64,000 bases of DNA from Pirellula sp. (GCA_013822725.1 PNKX01000020.1:35617-99616); one strand, 5' to 3'; shown: positions 1 to 8,272, counted from the stretch's first letter. Made by a program: numbers and translations. The notes: generated by a model not told the origin, from the letters alone.

Positions 1-53
1 CATCGCTTCGCATGGGCGTTACGATCTGGCTGACGGCTGTACCGCGGCCCAAC

Positions 54-90
54 AAAAAAGGGACCGTTGCCCACTAAGGACAACGATCCC
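54..90 (-). terminator. Rho-independent terminator for the Lys-rich mini-gene
   Basis: Read on the minus strand, GGGATCGTTG pairs with CAACGGTCCC (one G-U pair) around an 11-nt loop and is followed by six T. It lies 46 bp past the stop codon of the Lys-rich gene. The same sequence CCCAACAAAAAA (plus strand) follows the stem here and at the second minus-strand terminator near 3964. Confidence 0.75.
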
Positions 91-135
91 TCGATTCGCA
101 AATCGCGAAGGGTCTATTCCAACTTGGGGTTGGAA

Positions 136-279
136 CTAGGCCTTCTTCTTCGCGGTCTTCTTCTTGGCGGTCTTCTTCTTGACGGCCTTCTTCTTGGCGG
201 TCTTCTTCTTCGCTGCCTTCTTGGGGGCTGCCTTCTTCTTGGCAGCCTTCTTCTTGGCAGCCTTCTTCTTCTTGGCCAC
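136..279 (-). CDS. Lysine/alanine-rich histone H1-like mini-protein
   Basis: This 47-residue protein starts at GTG and consists almost entirely of AAKKK, TAKKK and AVKKK units with a single APKK. The start is supported by a GGAGG Shine-Dalgarno sequence seven bases upstream, and a clear intrinsic terminator follows the stop. The composition resembles the C-terminal tails of eukaryotic histone H1 and of bacterial H1-like proteins, so the likely role (inference) is non-specific DNA or RNA binding and charge neutralisation in the nucleoid. No globular domain, signal peptide or membrane segment is present. The Lys codons are almost all AAG, so the gene is repetitive DNA and could expand or contract by slippage. 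The antisense strand is also open across it but lacks translation signals. Confidence 0.75.
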   Translation of the reverse strand: MAKKKKAAKKKAAKKKAAPKKAAKKKTAKKKAVKKKTAKKKTAKKKA

Positions 280-678
280 AGTCAATCCTCCTTAAAAAGG
301 TCTAGGCGACGCGTCTCTCGTCAACTTTGAAGAGAAGTTTCTCGTCGTCGCCTTCCAAAGAACACGTGTCGCCCGTCCAGGGCGACAAGTCGTATCGCGC
401 TCGTCATCGAGCATGGCCGCGTCTGCGATCCGAATAACTTTGGTTACCCGATCTGTTAACCAATGCATCCCAACTAAATACAGCGTTTACAAATGGTTGA
501 CAACGCCACGTCCATGTCTTCGTGGTATTTGTACGCATGATTTGTTTTTCTGCAACACTTTTTTGTGGATTTTCGGCGCGAAGCGCGTTATGGAGACCGC
601 GCGAAGAGCGTTCAGCGCGACCTCGATACGCATGATTCGCGCGCGCATCGCGAGTGATTCAGCGCGCTTGGCGACGCT
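280..678. other. Intergenic region without a recognisable gene
   Basis: These 399 bases separate the Lys-rich gene from the SGNH hydrolase; both are on the minus strand. The part from 430 to 560 is clearly AT-richer than its surroundings. On the minus strand TTGTCA, 17 bases and TATTTA (about 470-502) make a weak sigma-70-like promoter candidate for the Lys-rich gene. From 575 to 670 the sequence is dominated by GCGCG words. No RNA gene or convincing coding frame is seen. Confidence 0.4.
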
Positions 679-1503
679 TCAATAAATCGAAATCGTCGTG
701 CCGTCGACGGCGCGCAGCGACGGCTGTTCAGCGCGCCGCGCGAGACCAAAATGCGCGCACTCGAGCGGTCTCAAACGACGGTAGCGCAGCATCATGGCGG
801 CGCTCGGTCTCGCGAGCGTCGCGACGTCGCCCGCGCCGCTGATCGCGCCCAACATGCGACGCCAGATCTCGCCCGCCGAGTTCAGCTTCGGGTGGATCGG
901 ATCGAGGCCATACCAGGCACTTTCCCCGGAAAATACGGGGGTTTTTCGCGTCGCGGCAACCGCGGCCAGTCGTTCGCTTAACCCCTCGGCGCGATGCAGC
1001 ATCTCGTCTCGCGAGAGCTTGCAATTCGGAAAGAGGACCTCGCGAAACGTCTGATAGCGCGCCCAGCCGACGCGCCGCAGCGACTCGATCGGCACGTTGT
1101 TGAGGACGACGCGCGCGTCGTGCGTCGCGAGTCGATCGAGCGTGCGTTCGACCCATTCAACGATCTTCTCGACAGGCGCTTCGTAAGCCAAATCATTCCC
1201 CACATCGGCGACGATCGCGACCGTCGGCAACGGTCGCGCGCGGTTCAATGCGGGCCATAATCCGCTCGCTAAAATTCCTGGAAATTTTTTTCCAAAAAAT
1301 TTGGAATGCAGCCCATACGACCTCCCAAAACCCTTTGCGACATGAAGCTCGATTGGATGCGCGAACATCGCGCGCAACGATTCGACGATCGTCGGAAACA
1401 TGATTGAGAGGTTACTCGCGCCGAGTAACACCACGCGTTGTTGCGGTTCGCGAGTCTCAATCTGAGATGCAACGCGGGCTGCGGATGACGAAGGATCACT
1501 CAT
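679..1503 (-). CDS. SGNH/GDSL-type hydrolase family protein
   Basis: A 274-residue protein with the block layout of SGNH hydrolases. Block I is LLGASNLS, with the presumed nucleophile Ser30. Block III is GND at 102-104, and block V is DPIHP with Asp201 and His204. In this family Ser, the Gly/Asn oxyanion residues and the Asp-x-x-His pair cleave ester bonds in lipids, acylated sugars or cell-wall glycans; the substrate cannot be told here. No convincing signal peptide is seen, so it may act in the cytoplasm. Block I reads GAS rather than the classical GDS, a divergence that makes the esterase activity less certain. It stands alone, about 98 bp upstream (in its own direction) of nothing co-oriented except the Lys-rich gene. 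Confidence 0.7.
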   Translation of the reverse strand: MSDPSSSAARVASQIETREPQQRVVLLGASNLSIMFPTIVESLRAMFAHPIELHVAKGFGRSYGLHSKFFGKKFPGILASGLWPALNRARPLPTVAIVADVGNDLAYEAPVEKIVEWVERTLDRLATHDARVVLNNVPIESLRRVGWARYQTFREVLFPNCKLSRDEMLHRAEGLSERLAAVAATRKTPVFSGESAWYGLDPIHPKLNSAGEIWRRMLGAISGAGDVATLARPSAAMMLRYRRLRPLECAHFGLARRAEQPSLRAVDGTTISIY

Positions 1504-1601
1504 CTCAACATGTCAATCAACGTGCGTGCGGATACATGAATGTGAGTTAGTGACGCGCAACCGCATGAATACGGCATGACTCTGGTCCGCGCAGCCACGA
1601 T

Positions 1602-2381
1602 TTACCAACGATTCGACTGATAGGCCTGTAATGTTTGGTAATTAGAGTAAGCCAGGTAACCAAACATGATGGCCGTATAGAGGCTCTGCCAAACCACAGC
1701 GCCCACGATAGCCATCAGAATCGCGACGATGGCGGAGATCTGCAGCGACAGAACGATCCCGTTGCGAGGATTCTTCAACGTTAGCAGTTCACGCGAGACT
1801 CTCCCGCCATCGAGGGGGTAGATCGGCAGCAGATTGATGATTCCCCACGCAATGTTGACGAACAGCGCGTCGAAAACGATCGAATTGGCCAACGGCGTGG
1901 GGAGTTGCTCCCAAATCACCCAGAGGCGATAGAGTGCGAAGCCGCTGGGATCGGGAATCGCAACATCGGGGCGCTCGGCCCATTGAATCGCCGTTTGGTG
2001 ACCGGCCAAGCTCATCGCCGCCATCAACACGCCTGCGAGCAGAAACCCAGCGATCGGCCCCGCGAGCGAGATAATGATCTGGCTGTAAGAGCTGCGATCA
2101 CAATCGTCGCATGAGGCCAACCCGCCGAGTCCGTAGAGCGTGATCCACGGATGGCCGCCGTAACGCCGCTGCATCACCGCGTGCCCCAACTCATGCACCA
2201 AGATAGAAACGAAGACGACGCCGACCCACGTGAGCAGTTCCGCCGGAGCCGTACCCTCGCCCCCGGAGCGGAGCCCCATGATGCCGGTCACCAACCAGAA
2301 GAAAGGATGCACACGCACCGGAAAACCGAACACGCGGAAGCGGAGGTCCCCCTGACTTGGCGGCGGTTCGGTGAGAAACAT
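1602..2381 (-). CDS. Site-2-protease-like membrane metalloprotease (peptidase M50)
   Basis: With the start at 2381 the protein has 259 residues. It carries the zinc-binding HELGH motif at 63-67 in the first membrane core segment and the second M50 signature, NLLPIYPLDGGR, near residue 200, which supplies the third zinc ligand. Four to five hydrophobic segments are visible. The family cuts substrates within the membrane, for example anti-sigma factors; no partner is encoded next to it. The frame stays open upstream to 2705, but that extension runs through a dispersed repeat and the lpxB 3' end, so it is unlikely to be translated. ATGs at 2435 and 2438 just outside the repeat are the alternatives. 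No start has a strong ribosome-binding site. It follows lpxB on the same strand. Confidence 0.8.
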   Translation of the reverse strand: MFLTEPPPSQGDLRFRVFGFPVRVHPFFWLVTGIMGLRSGGEGTAPAELLTWVGVVFVSILVHELGHAVMQRRYGGHPWITLYGLGGLASCDDCDRSSYSQIIISLAGPIAGFLLAGVLMAAMSLAGHQTAIQWAERPDVAIPDPSGFALYRLWVIWEQLPTPLANSIVFDALFVNIAWGIINLLPIYPLDGGRVSRELLTLKNPRNGIVLSLQISAIVAILMAIVGAVVWQSLYTAIMFGYLAYSNYQTLQAYQSNRW

Positions 2382-2444
2382 ATAAAGTGGATTCGCCAAC
2401 GCTGACCAAAGATTGCAGAACGCTACGCTCCCCATCATAACCGA

Positions 2445-2572
2445 CCCATTTAGCCGCGGGGCTCGCCCCGTGTGCCACTGGCATCTTGCCAGTGGGCAGT
2501 GGGTACTCGCTCGGCACTTCTCACTGGCAGGATGCCAGTGGCACCCCGCCGCGAGCGGCGGGGCTAAATGGG
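2445..2572. repeat. Family A dispersed inverted repeat, nested copy (A1)
   Basis: The outer arms are CCCATTTAGCC and GGCTAAATGGG. Inside lies a second inverted repeat, GTGCCACTGGCAT...ATGCCAGTGGCAC, about 23 bp with one mismatch. The element fills the gap between the lpxB stop codon and the M50 protease gene. Its left arm, through GCGGGGCTCGCCCCG, is identical to copy A4 at 59507. Confidence 0.8.
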
Positions 2573-2577
2573 CGTGT

Positions 2578-3843
2578 TCAGGACGCGTGGCGTATGGGCG
2601 CTTCAGCACGTCGTGATTTCGTGTGCGGGGCCGGTACGCTCGACGCTGCGTCGCCCTTCGACTCCAACACGTTCGTGATATACGCCGCCGCCCGCTCCGA
2701 CGCACCGCCGCCGGCGTGCTGATCGCGTAACCGCCGCAAAGCCGCCACGCGACGCCACCGGGCGTCGGCGTCGGTGAGCCATTCGATGCAATGCCCAGCG
2801 AGGTCCGCCGACTTGTCGGTTCGCGTCAAATACTCCGGCAACAGGGCATGCGCGTCGGCTGGATCGTTCTTGTCGTAGATGTGTGCTGGCCGCGGGGTCG
2901 CGATTTCCTGCGCCGTGAGCAAATTCACCAACGTGATGTAACGCACTCGTCGGTAGCGGTTCTGAATGAGAAACCCAAAGCGTGAGATTTGATACAGGAT
3001 GACGCTAGGCTTGGCATGGTAGAGGAGTTCCAACGACACCGAACCCGAACAGGCCATGCAGCAATCGGCGGCATGAATCAACTCGGGCGTGCGGTCGACA
3101 TAGACCTCGGCGGCGACGCCCATCTGAGCGATCAGTTGCCGAATCATCGCCGCTTGCGATTCCTTGAACGCCGCGACGGCAAACCGCACTTCCGGAATCT
3201 GGCGAGCGATCAGCTGAGCCGCTTGCAGGAACGAGCGCGTGTTGAGTTCAACTTCCTGCGTGCGTGAACCAGGCAAGATCGTCACGAGCGGCTGATTGCT
3301 CTTCTCTAGTTTTGCGACAAACTCCTGATCAAGCGTCCGATTGCGCAGCTCATCGAAGTAAGGGTGGCCGACGTACGTGGCGTTGCAGCCCCGCTCTCGG
3401 AACCATTGTTCTTCGAACGGCAGTTTGCACAGCACATGATCGACGAACCGCTGCATCTTCTTCACGCGATGGCTCGCCCACGCCCACACCTGCGGCGTGC
3501 CGTAATAGATCACCGGGATGCCGCGGGCCTTCGCGCGGCGGGCGATCCACCAATTGAAGCCGGGGTAGTCGATCATCACCACCGCGTCGGGCCGCTCGTC
3601 GCGGAAGTAGCGGTCTGCTTGAATCAGTAGGCCGATGAACTTGTGAAGATTCACCAACACGCGGGCGATCCACATAACCGCCAGCTGCGTGAGGTCGGCG
3701 TGCAATCGGCAACCGGCCGCCGCCATCCGCGGACCGCCATAGCCGACGAACTCCCAATCGCTGTGCCGCCGTTGAAACGCGCGAATGAGATTGGCGCCAT
3801 GCAGGTCACCGCTCGGTTCGCCAACGGAGAAGAAGATTTTCAC
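2578..3843 (-). CDS. lpxB: Lipid-A-disaccharide synthase LpxB
   Basis: A 421-residue GT-B glycosyltransferase that joins UDP-diacylglucosamine to lipid X, the committed step to the lipid A disaccharide at the inner face of the cytoplasmic membrane. Recognisable family stretches are FFSVGEPSGDLHGANLI at the N-terminus, DYPGFNWWIARRAK, YYGTPQVWAW, VGHPYFDE, ILPGSRTQEVE and the UDP-binding CSGSVSLELLYHAKP. The length is slightly over the usual 380-390 because of a charged C-terminal extension of about 30 residues with no family counterpart. The other lpx genes are not in this window. Its presence implies an LPS-bearing outer membrane, as expected in planctomycetes. The stop codon lies six bases outside repeat A1. 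Confidence 0.95.
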   Translation of the reverse strand: MKIFFSVGEPSGDLHGANLIRAFQRRHSDWEFVGYGGPRMAAAGCRLHADLTQLAVMWIARVLVNLHKFIGLLIQADRYFRDERPDAVVMIDYPGFNWWIARRAKARGIPVIYYGTPQVWAWASHRVKKMQRFVDHVLCKLPFEEQWFRERGCNATYVGHPYFDELRNRTLDQEFVAKLEKSNQPLVTILPGSRTQEVELNTRSFLQAAQLIARQIPEVRFAVAAFKESQAAMIRQLIAQMGVAAEVYVDRTPELIHAADCCMACSGSVSLELLYHAKPSVILYQISRFGFLIQNRYRRVRYITLVNLLTAQEIATPRPAHIYDKNDPADAHALLPEYLTRTDKSADLAGHCIEWLTDADARWRRVAALRRLRDQHAGGGASERAAAYITNVLESKGDAASSVPAPHTKSRRAEAPIRHAS

Positions 3844-3963
3844 GCCACGGCTCCCATAGGCCCTATCGAAACACGGGGGCGGAAGTATGGCAAAATGCGT
3901 CGACTGGCGAAAGCTCGAATTGGGTGAGCTATCGGCTGCCGGCTAACAGCCGGCGGTCCCAAC

Positions 3964-4001
3964 AAAAAAACAGGGCGCCTCCTGCGTAGGAGACGCCCTG
4001 T
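3964..4001 (-). terminator. Rho-independent terminator of the Cys-rich secreted protein gene
   Basis: On the minus strand ACAGGGCGTCTCCT pairs with AGGAGGCGCCCTGT around a 4-nt loop, followed by a run of seven T. It lies about 45 bp beyond the stop codon at 4045. Confidence 0.85.
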
Positions 4002-4044
4002 CGAGTTTAGGTGGTATCGCGTTGTGGGCCGTGAGGCGCGTCAA

Positions 4045-4500
4045 CTACGCGACCAGGGAGCCTTCCTTATCGCCCTTCTTGCACTTGTCGGCGAGGAGTT
4101 CCTTTTCGCAATCGCCATCCTTTTCGCAATCTTCGTCGGCCAGCAGTTCTTCTTCCTTGTCGCAATCGCCGTCTTTTTCGCAACAATCATCGGCGAGCAG
4201 CGCTTCCTTCTCACAATCGCCGTCCTTCTCACATTCCTCGTCGGCGAGCAATTGGTCCTTGTCACCCTTCTTGCACTTGTCGGCAACGAGTTCCTTTTCG
4301 CAGTCGCCGTCCTTTTCGCATTCTTCGTCGGCCAGCAGATCCTTCTTCTCGCAATCGTCGTCCTTTTCGCATTCCTCGTCGGCGACGAGCGACACGGCGT
4401 CCTTGTCCTTCTTCTTACAATCTTTGTCGGCCGCGACGGCGACGGTGCAGAACGCGACTAGCGACAGCAGGCCAAGGCCAATCCACCATGGGCTCTTCAT
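4045..4500 (-). CDS. Secreted Cys/Asp/Lys-rich tandem-repeat protein
   Basis: A 151-residue protein with a signal peptide (MKSPWWIGLGLLSLVAFCTVAVAA). The mature part consists of seven tandem units and a terminal partial unit. The consensus unit is LLADEECEKDGDCEKE; units three and seven are a shorter LKC-type variant, LLADKCKKGDK. Paired cysteines sit in a C-x3-D-x-C or similar spacing, surrounded by Asp, Glu and Lys. The family is not one I recognise. Paired Cys and acidic residues suggest metal binding or a disulphide-stapled cell-surface rod, but this is inference. The ATG at 4500 has AGGAG about eleven bases upstream; a longer open frame to 4638 lacks a signal peptide. A strong terminator shows a single-gene transcript. 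Confidence 0.75.
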   Translation of the reverse strand: MKSPWWIGLGLLSLVAFCTVAVAADKDCKKKDKDAVSLVADEECEKDDDCEKKDLLADEECEKDGDCEKELVADKCKKGDKDQLLADEECEKDGDCEKEALLADDCCEKDGDCDKEEELLADEDCEKDGDCEKELLADKCKKGDKEGSLVA

Positions 4501-4608
4501 AACGATTCTTGCTCCTGTGAAAGTTTCGGAGAATAAACGCCGCCGTGGCGAAACTATCCGATTCAGATGAAACCGCCAGCGGTCCGGCAGGTTTCGCGGG
4601 TTCCTCGC

Positions 4609-4638
4609 ATTCTTCACGGCTAGCGATAGCCGGGTCAA
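4609..4638 (-). promoter_or_regulatory. Possible promoter with operator-like palindrome for the Cys-rich gene
   Basis: On the minus strand TTGACC, 18 bases and AAGAAT resemble -35 and -10 boxes. The spacer contains the palindrome CGGCTA-GCGA-TAGCCG (4618-4633), a plausible repressor site. It lies about 110 bp upstream of the start codon. Confidence 0.3.
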
Positions 4639-4809
4639 GGAACTTTTCGGACTATCCCCCCTGGATTCGTCGCAAACCCTTACGTGGATTGCGAAAAGTT
4701 TCCGGCAGCATCGATTATTTCGCTAGCCGGCAGGGCGACGAACCGGCTGGCAGCGCCGTTGCGGGAACTCGCAGATGACGGCGTCGAAAGAACCGCCATC
4801 CCGCCACGG

Positions 4810-4864
4810 CCATTTAGCCCCGCCGCTGGCGGCGGGTTCGCGGGCTCCGCCCGCGGCTAAATGG
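4810..4864. repeat. Family A dispersed inverted repeat (A2)
   Basis: The arms are CCATTTAGCC and GGCTAAATGGG, enclosing two GC-rich hairpins (CCCGCCGC/GCGGCGGG and CGGGC/GCCCG). It lies in the 422-bp gap between the Cys-rich gene and the pyrophosphorylase gene. Right after it (4901-4920) a short direct repeat CCTACTCA occurs twice. Confidence 0.8.
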
Positions 4865-4922
4865 GCGGTGTGGGATGGCGAGTCGCCACCACTGCATTCA
4901 CCTACTCACCTACTCACCCAAC

Positions 4923-6353
4923 TCATTCCCCACGCAAATACTCCGACTTCTCGAACTTCGTCCCCGGCTTCACGCGCTTCGCCACTTCCTCAGCGTCGAG
5001 CGCGAACAGCGGGCTGATCTCCACATGCACCCCCGGCGCCACTTCAGCGCCCGCCGCTTCGAGCCAGCGGCGATGCTGGTTGAGTAAAAACTGGTGGACA
5101 TACTCCGGCGTATCCTTCGGCGCGCCAGAAGCATTCTTGAGCGGCGCGAACGCCTCCTCTTCCGCATACTCGATCACGATCGGCCGCTCCGCATGCGGCA
5201 GCAGATCGAAGATGAACCGCTCGAACTTCAGGGCATTCGGTTCACTCGGGCTGACCACTTTCCCGTCGTCGCCGAGATACTCCGCCTTCTTGCGCGCGAC
5301 GTGAAACGGCAACGTGTCTTTCAGCTTGAGCGAACGCTCCAGAAACGCCACGTCGAAGACGTGAATCGCCACGCTGCCGGCCCAGAACACAAGTTCGCCG
5401 TCAGCGTCGCGCTTCTCGGCGACATCATCAGGAAAATCGCTGTACTCGATGACGCTCACCCGGTCATTGATCATCACGAAGTTACCGAGCCGCTCTTGCG
5501 GCGATTCCTTCGCGATGGCGAGCGACGTCAGCTCCGACTTCGCGAGGATGTGAAACCCGATCAACTCCGCATCGCAGATCGGCGCCAGCGGGTTATCGAC
5601 CTGGAAGTAAAACAGGTGTTTGATCCCGCGGCGCCGCATGTCGTCGAACGCCCCGCTCGCGCCAAGCGCCGCCACCGTCCCGCCGTGGCCGTCGGGGCTG
5701 AGGAAAATCGAATCCTTCGCTTCCAGCAGCACCTGCCCCGTCTTCGCGTCGACCGCCGGCATCGTCCCCTGGCAGAAGACGAACAAGTCGTTCTTGTTCA
5801 GTCCGAGGTGCGCGTTCGCGCCGAGGAAGTCGAGCGTGTCGTCGTGCGTCACGGGACTCGTCATCATGTAGAGCGGGATCGACTTCCCATGCCGCGCGCC
5901 AATCGCCCGAATCTTCTCGACGTGGATCTGCGCGAGCGTCGCCTTCGACAGCGGACCGATCGGGTACATCCCCTTCGGCTTCTCGAACCCCAGCCGACTC
6001 CCCTGCCCTCCCGCGACGAGGATGACGCCGACCTCGCCCTTCTCGAGCGCAGCCACTCCCGCGCGGCGAGCGGCGTCGACCGTGATATTCAATGGATTAG
6101 CCGCGCCCGGCTTCCGCTCATGCAACCGTACCGCCGGCGGGGGGGACGCCTGCCGCGCCAGTTCCGCCCAGTCGGGTTGGTCGATCTCATCGCGAAACAA
6201 CGAATCGAGCAGGTCGAAGTCGATCGACATGATCTGCCGCGCCAGCTGCTGTTGGCCCGCGGCGTCGAGTTCTTCCCAGAACTTCAGCACGTGCAGCTGG
6301 TTGTGCGGCCGCAGCCGCGACTCAAGTTCTGCCTTGTTGATCGTCGCCGTCAT
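4923..6353 (-). CDS. UDP-sugar pyrophosphorylase, UDPGP family (UAP1-like)
   Basis: A 476-residue member of the UTP:sugar-1-phosphate uridylyltransferase family of eukaryotic type, as found in UDP-N-acetylglucosamine pyrophosphorylase. The nucleotide-binding loop is VAGGQGSRLG followed by FEKPKGMYPIG near residues 113-131. Other family stretches are MTSPVTHDDT, FLSPDGHGG and YFQVDNPLAPICD. The enzyme makes UDP-GlcNAc or UDP-Glc from UTP and the sugar phosphate; the motifs do not decide between them, though GlcNAc would fit lipid A supply by the nearby lpxB. A 36-residue membrane protein ends six bases upstream, so the two are probably co-transcribed. Length is typical of the family. Confidence 0.85.
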   Translation of the reverse strand: MTATINKAELESRLRPHNQLHVLKFWEELDAAGQQQLARQIMSIDFDLLDSLFRDEIDQPDWAELARQASPPPAVRLHERKPGAANPLNITVDAARRAGVAALEKGEVGVILVAGGQGSRLGFEKPKGMYPIGPLSKATLAQIHVEKIRAIGARHGKSIPLYMMTSPVTHDDTLDFLGANAHLGLNKNDLFVFCQGTMPAVDAKTGQVLLEAKDSIFLSPDGHGGTVAALGASGAFDDMRRRGIKHLFYFQVDNPLAPICDAELIGFHILAKSELTSLAIAKESPQERLGNFVMINDRVSVIEYSDFPDDVAEKRDADGELVFWAGSVAIHVFDVAFLERSLKLKDTLPFHVARKKAEYLGDDGKVVSPSEPNALKFERFIFDLLPHAERPIVIEYAEEEAFAPLKNASGAPKDTPEYVHQFLLNQHRRWLEAAGAEVAPGVHVEISPLFALDAEEVAKRVKPGTKFEKSEYLRGE

Positions 6354-6359
6354 ATCGAA

Positions 6360-6470
6360 TTATTCGCCTCGCACCCAGCGGTAAGCCAGCCAGCACAACA
6401 CGGGAAACCCGATGAAGATGATGCCGTAGGTAAACAGCGTGGTCCAAAAGTGTCGCGGCCAACGGGCCAT
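6360..6470 (-). CDS. Small single-pass membrane protein (36 aa)
   Basis: The frame runs MARWPRHFWTTLFTY, then a hydrophobic segment GIIFIGFPVLCWLAY, and ends RWVRGE. It is 36 residues long with one clear transmembrane helix and a basic N-terminus, so the N-terminus is probably cytoplasmic. Its stop codon is six bases before the start of the UDP-sugar pyrophosphorylase gene on the same strand, which suggests translational coupling. The ribosome-binding site is weak. I do not recognise a family. The clean helix with flanking charges argues for a real gene, but a frame this short could occur by chance. Confidence 0.5.
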   Translation of the reverse strand: MARWPRHFWTTLFTYGIIFIGFPVLCWLAYRWVRGE

Positions 6471-6632
6471 GGTCGGATCGTTTCAGCAGAAGTCGTTGCG
6501 GAAAAGCAGGCCGCGCGGCCGCAGCAGCCGATTATCCGCAGCGGGAGCAGACTGGCTAGGGTGTCGTGTTGGGGACGCCGTTTGCCCCTGTCACCCCGAG
6601 GTACTCCGAGGGGTCCGGCTAGATTCCTCGAC

Positions 6633-6725
6633 GGGTGGCACGCCCTGCAGGTACTCCGAAAGGGCGTGGCGAACCCGCATTAGCCGCAGACACGCCCATC
6701 GGAGTACCTCTGAGCGCGCCACCCC
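6633..6725. repeat. Family N dispersed inverted repeat (N1)
   Basis: It starts GGGTGGCACGCCCTG, continues GGTACTCCGAAAGGGCGTGG, and closes with GCGCCACCCC. A second copy lies at 17705-17798 with the same order of parts. Upstream sequence from 6590 (GGTACTCCGAGGGG) looks like an eroded further unit. It is the main content of the 372-bp gap before metK. Confidence 0.75.
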
Positions 6726-6735
6726 TTCCAGCCAG

Positions 6736-6765
6736 TTGCCGCCTCGCGCACCTGGGGGCTATACT
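6736..6765 (+). promoter_or_regulatory. Possible sigma-70-type promoter of metK
   Basis: TTGCCG, 18 bases and TATACT lie about 80 bp before the metK GTG. The -10 box matches the consensus at five of six positions and the -35 at four. No SAM riboswitch structure was recognised in the leader. Confidence 0.4.
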
Positions 6766-6842
6766 GCCGGGTCCGCAGAGTTCCCGCGGCCCGCCTTACT
6801 ACAAACGCTCAATCTACTTACTGATACCTGGAGACGACGTTC

Positions 6843-8015
6843 GTGGCATCCGGAAAATACCTGTTCACTAGCGAAGCCGTCAGCATGGGGCATCCCGACA
6901 AGCTGGCCGACCAGATTTCCGACGGCGTGCTCGACGCCCTCTTCGCCCAAGATCCCTATAGCCGCGTCGCCTGCGAGACGATGGTCACCACCGGCATGGT
7001 CGTCATCGCCGGCGAGATCACCACCAAGGCATACGTGGACATGCAGAAGGTCGTCCGCGAGGTGATTCGCGACGTTGGCTACACCGACTCGCCGATGGGC
7101 CTGAGCGCCGACCACTGCTCGGTCCTCGTCGCTATCGACGAGCAGAGCGCCGACATCGCGATGGGCGTCAACGACGACGCCTCGAAGGGCAAAGACATCG
7201 GCGCCGGCGACCAAGGCCTGATGTTCGGCTACGCCTGCAGCGACACCCCCGAGCTGATGCCGCTGCCAATCGCGCTGTCGCACCGCATCATGAACCGCCT
7301 GACCGCCGCTCGGAAGAATGGCGAGGTCGACTGGCTCCGTCCCGATAGCAAGAGCCAGGTCACGGTCGAGTACGACGGCAACACGCCCGTCCGCATCGAC
7401 ACCGTGGTCGTCTCGACCCAACACAGCGAAGACGTCTCGAACGAAGCGATTCGCAAGTTCGTCATCGAAACCATCATCAAGCCGGAACTGCCTGCCAATC
7501 TGGCGACCGGCGAGATCAAGTACCACATCAACCCGACCGGTCGCTTCGTCGTCGGCGGACCGCACGGCGACTGCGGCCTCACCGGCCGGAAGATCATCGT
7601 CGACACCTACGGCGGCTGGGGTCGTCACGGCGGCGGCGCCTTCAGCGGCAAGGATCCGACCAAGGTCGATCGCAGCGCCGCCTACATGGCCCGCTACGTC
7701 GCGAAGAACATCGTCGCCTCGGGTCTAGCCGAGCGTTGCGAAGTGCAGCTTGCCTACGCCATCGGCGTCACCGACCCGGTGAGCGTCTACGTCGACACCG
7801 AAGGCACCGGCAAGATCGAAGACTCGAAGATCTGCGACATCGTGAAGAAGCTCTTCCCTCTGTCGCCGTCGGGCATCATCAAGCACCTCGACCTGCGTCG
7901 CCCGATCTTCCGCAAGACGGCCGCCGGCGGCCACTTTGGCCGTAACGAGCCGGAGTTCACGTGGGAGAAGACCGACATGGCCGCGAAGATCAAGGCTGAA
8001 GCTGACAAGCTGTAA
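6843..8015 (+). CDS. metK: S-adenosylmethionine synthetase
   Basis: A 390-residue enzyme that makes SAM from methionine and ATP in the cytoplasm. Family signatures are [20 protein letters not shown] near the N-terminus, the first conserved hexapeptide region [12 protein letters not shown], and [19 protein letters not shown], the phosphate-binding loop near residue 260. The length is the normal 380-400. The gene starts with GTG, supported by GGAG nine bases upstream; the N-terminus lines up with the family at this codon. An intrinsic terminator directly follows, so it is monocistronic. Confidence 0.97.
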   Translation: MASGKYLFTSEAVSMGHPDKLADQISDGVLDALFAQDPYSRVACETMVTTGMVVIAGEITTKAYVDMQKVVREVIRDVGYTDSPMGLSADHCSVLVAIDEQSADIAMGVNDDASKGKDIGAGDQGLMFGYACSDTPELMPLPIALSHRIMNRLTAARKNGEVDWLRPDSKSQVTVEYDGNTPVRIDTVVVSTQHSEDVSNEAIRKFVIETIIKPELPANLATGEIKYHINPTGRFVVGGPHGDCGLTGRKIIVDTYGGWGRHGGGAFSGKDPTKVDRSAAYMARYVAKNIVASGLAERCEVQLAYAIGVTDPVSVYVDTEGTGKIEDSKICDIVKKLFPLSPSGIIKHLDLRRPIFRKTAAGGHFGRNEPEFTWEKTDMAAKIKAEADKL

Positions 8016-8053
8016 GCGTTCGCCGCCGTCGTTTAACTTAGAAGCACAAGCGA

Positions 8054-8089
8054 ATAGCCCCGACCTAACTAGGTCGGGGCTATTTTTTT
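8054..8089 (+). terminator. Rho-independent terminator of metK
   Basis: TAGCCCCGACCT pairs with AGGTCGGGGCTA around the loop AACT and is followed by seven T. It begins about 40 bp after the metK stop. Confidence 0.9.
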
Positions 8090-8138
8090 GCGCCGTTTTT
8101 TTGCGCTGCATTCGTGTGGAGCGTCAACTCGCACTTCT

Positions 8139-8164
8139 GGACTGGTCGCTTAAGCGACCAGTCC
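8139..8164. repeat. 26-bp perfect palindrome, same family as the insert inside cysS
   Basis: GGACTGGTCGCTT is followed directly by its exact reverse complement. The core ACTGG-Y-CGCTT-M-AGCG-R-CCAGT recurs at 11174-11195 within cysS. It lies downstream of the metK terminator, about 110 bp before the next gene. Confidence 0.75.
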
Positions 8165-8272
8165 GAACCCGCACGAGACTCTGATCACTTCGACTCCGCC
8201 CACGCATCGCCCTTTACGCAACTTTCCAAACCGACTTGGTTCTCCGGCGCCTCATCGTGTATCGTACCGGTC

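Noticed and set aside
4024..4461. Two overlapping plus-strand frames rich in Ser/Phe or Val/Leu/Ala
   Set aside because: Antisense of the Cys-rich repeat gene. The minus-strand frame has a signal peptide, ribosome-binding site and terminator.
5094..6683. 529-codon open frame on the plus strand
   Set aside because: It is antisense to the UDP-sugar pyrophosphorylase gene and full of Arg/Leu/Asp/His as expected for a GC-rich shadow frame. It has no motif or start signal.
6471..6842. SAM riboswitch before metK
   Set aside because: The leader contains repeat N1 and a short promoter-to-start distance. No SAM-I/II-like conserved core could be made out.
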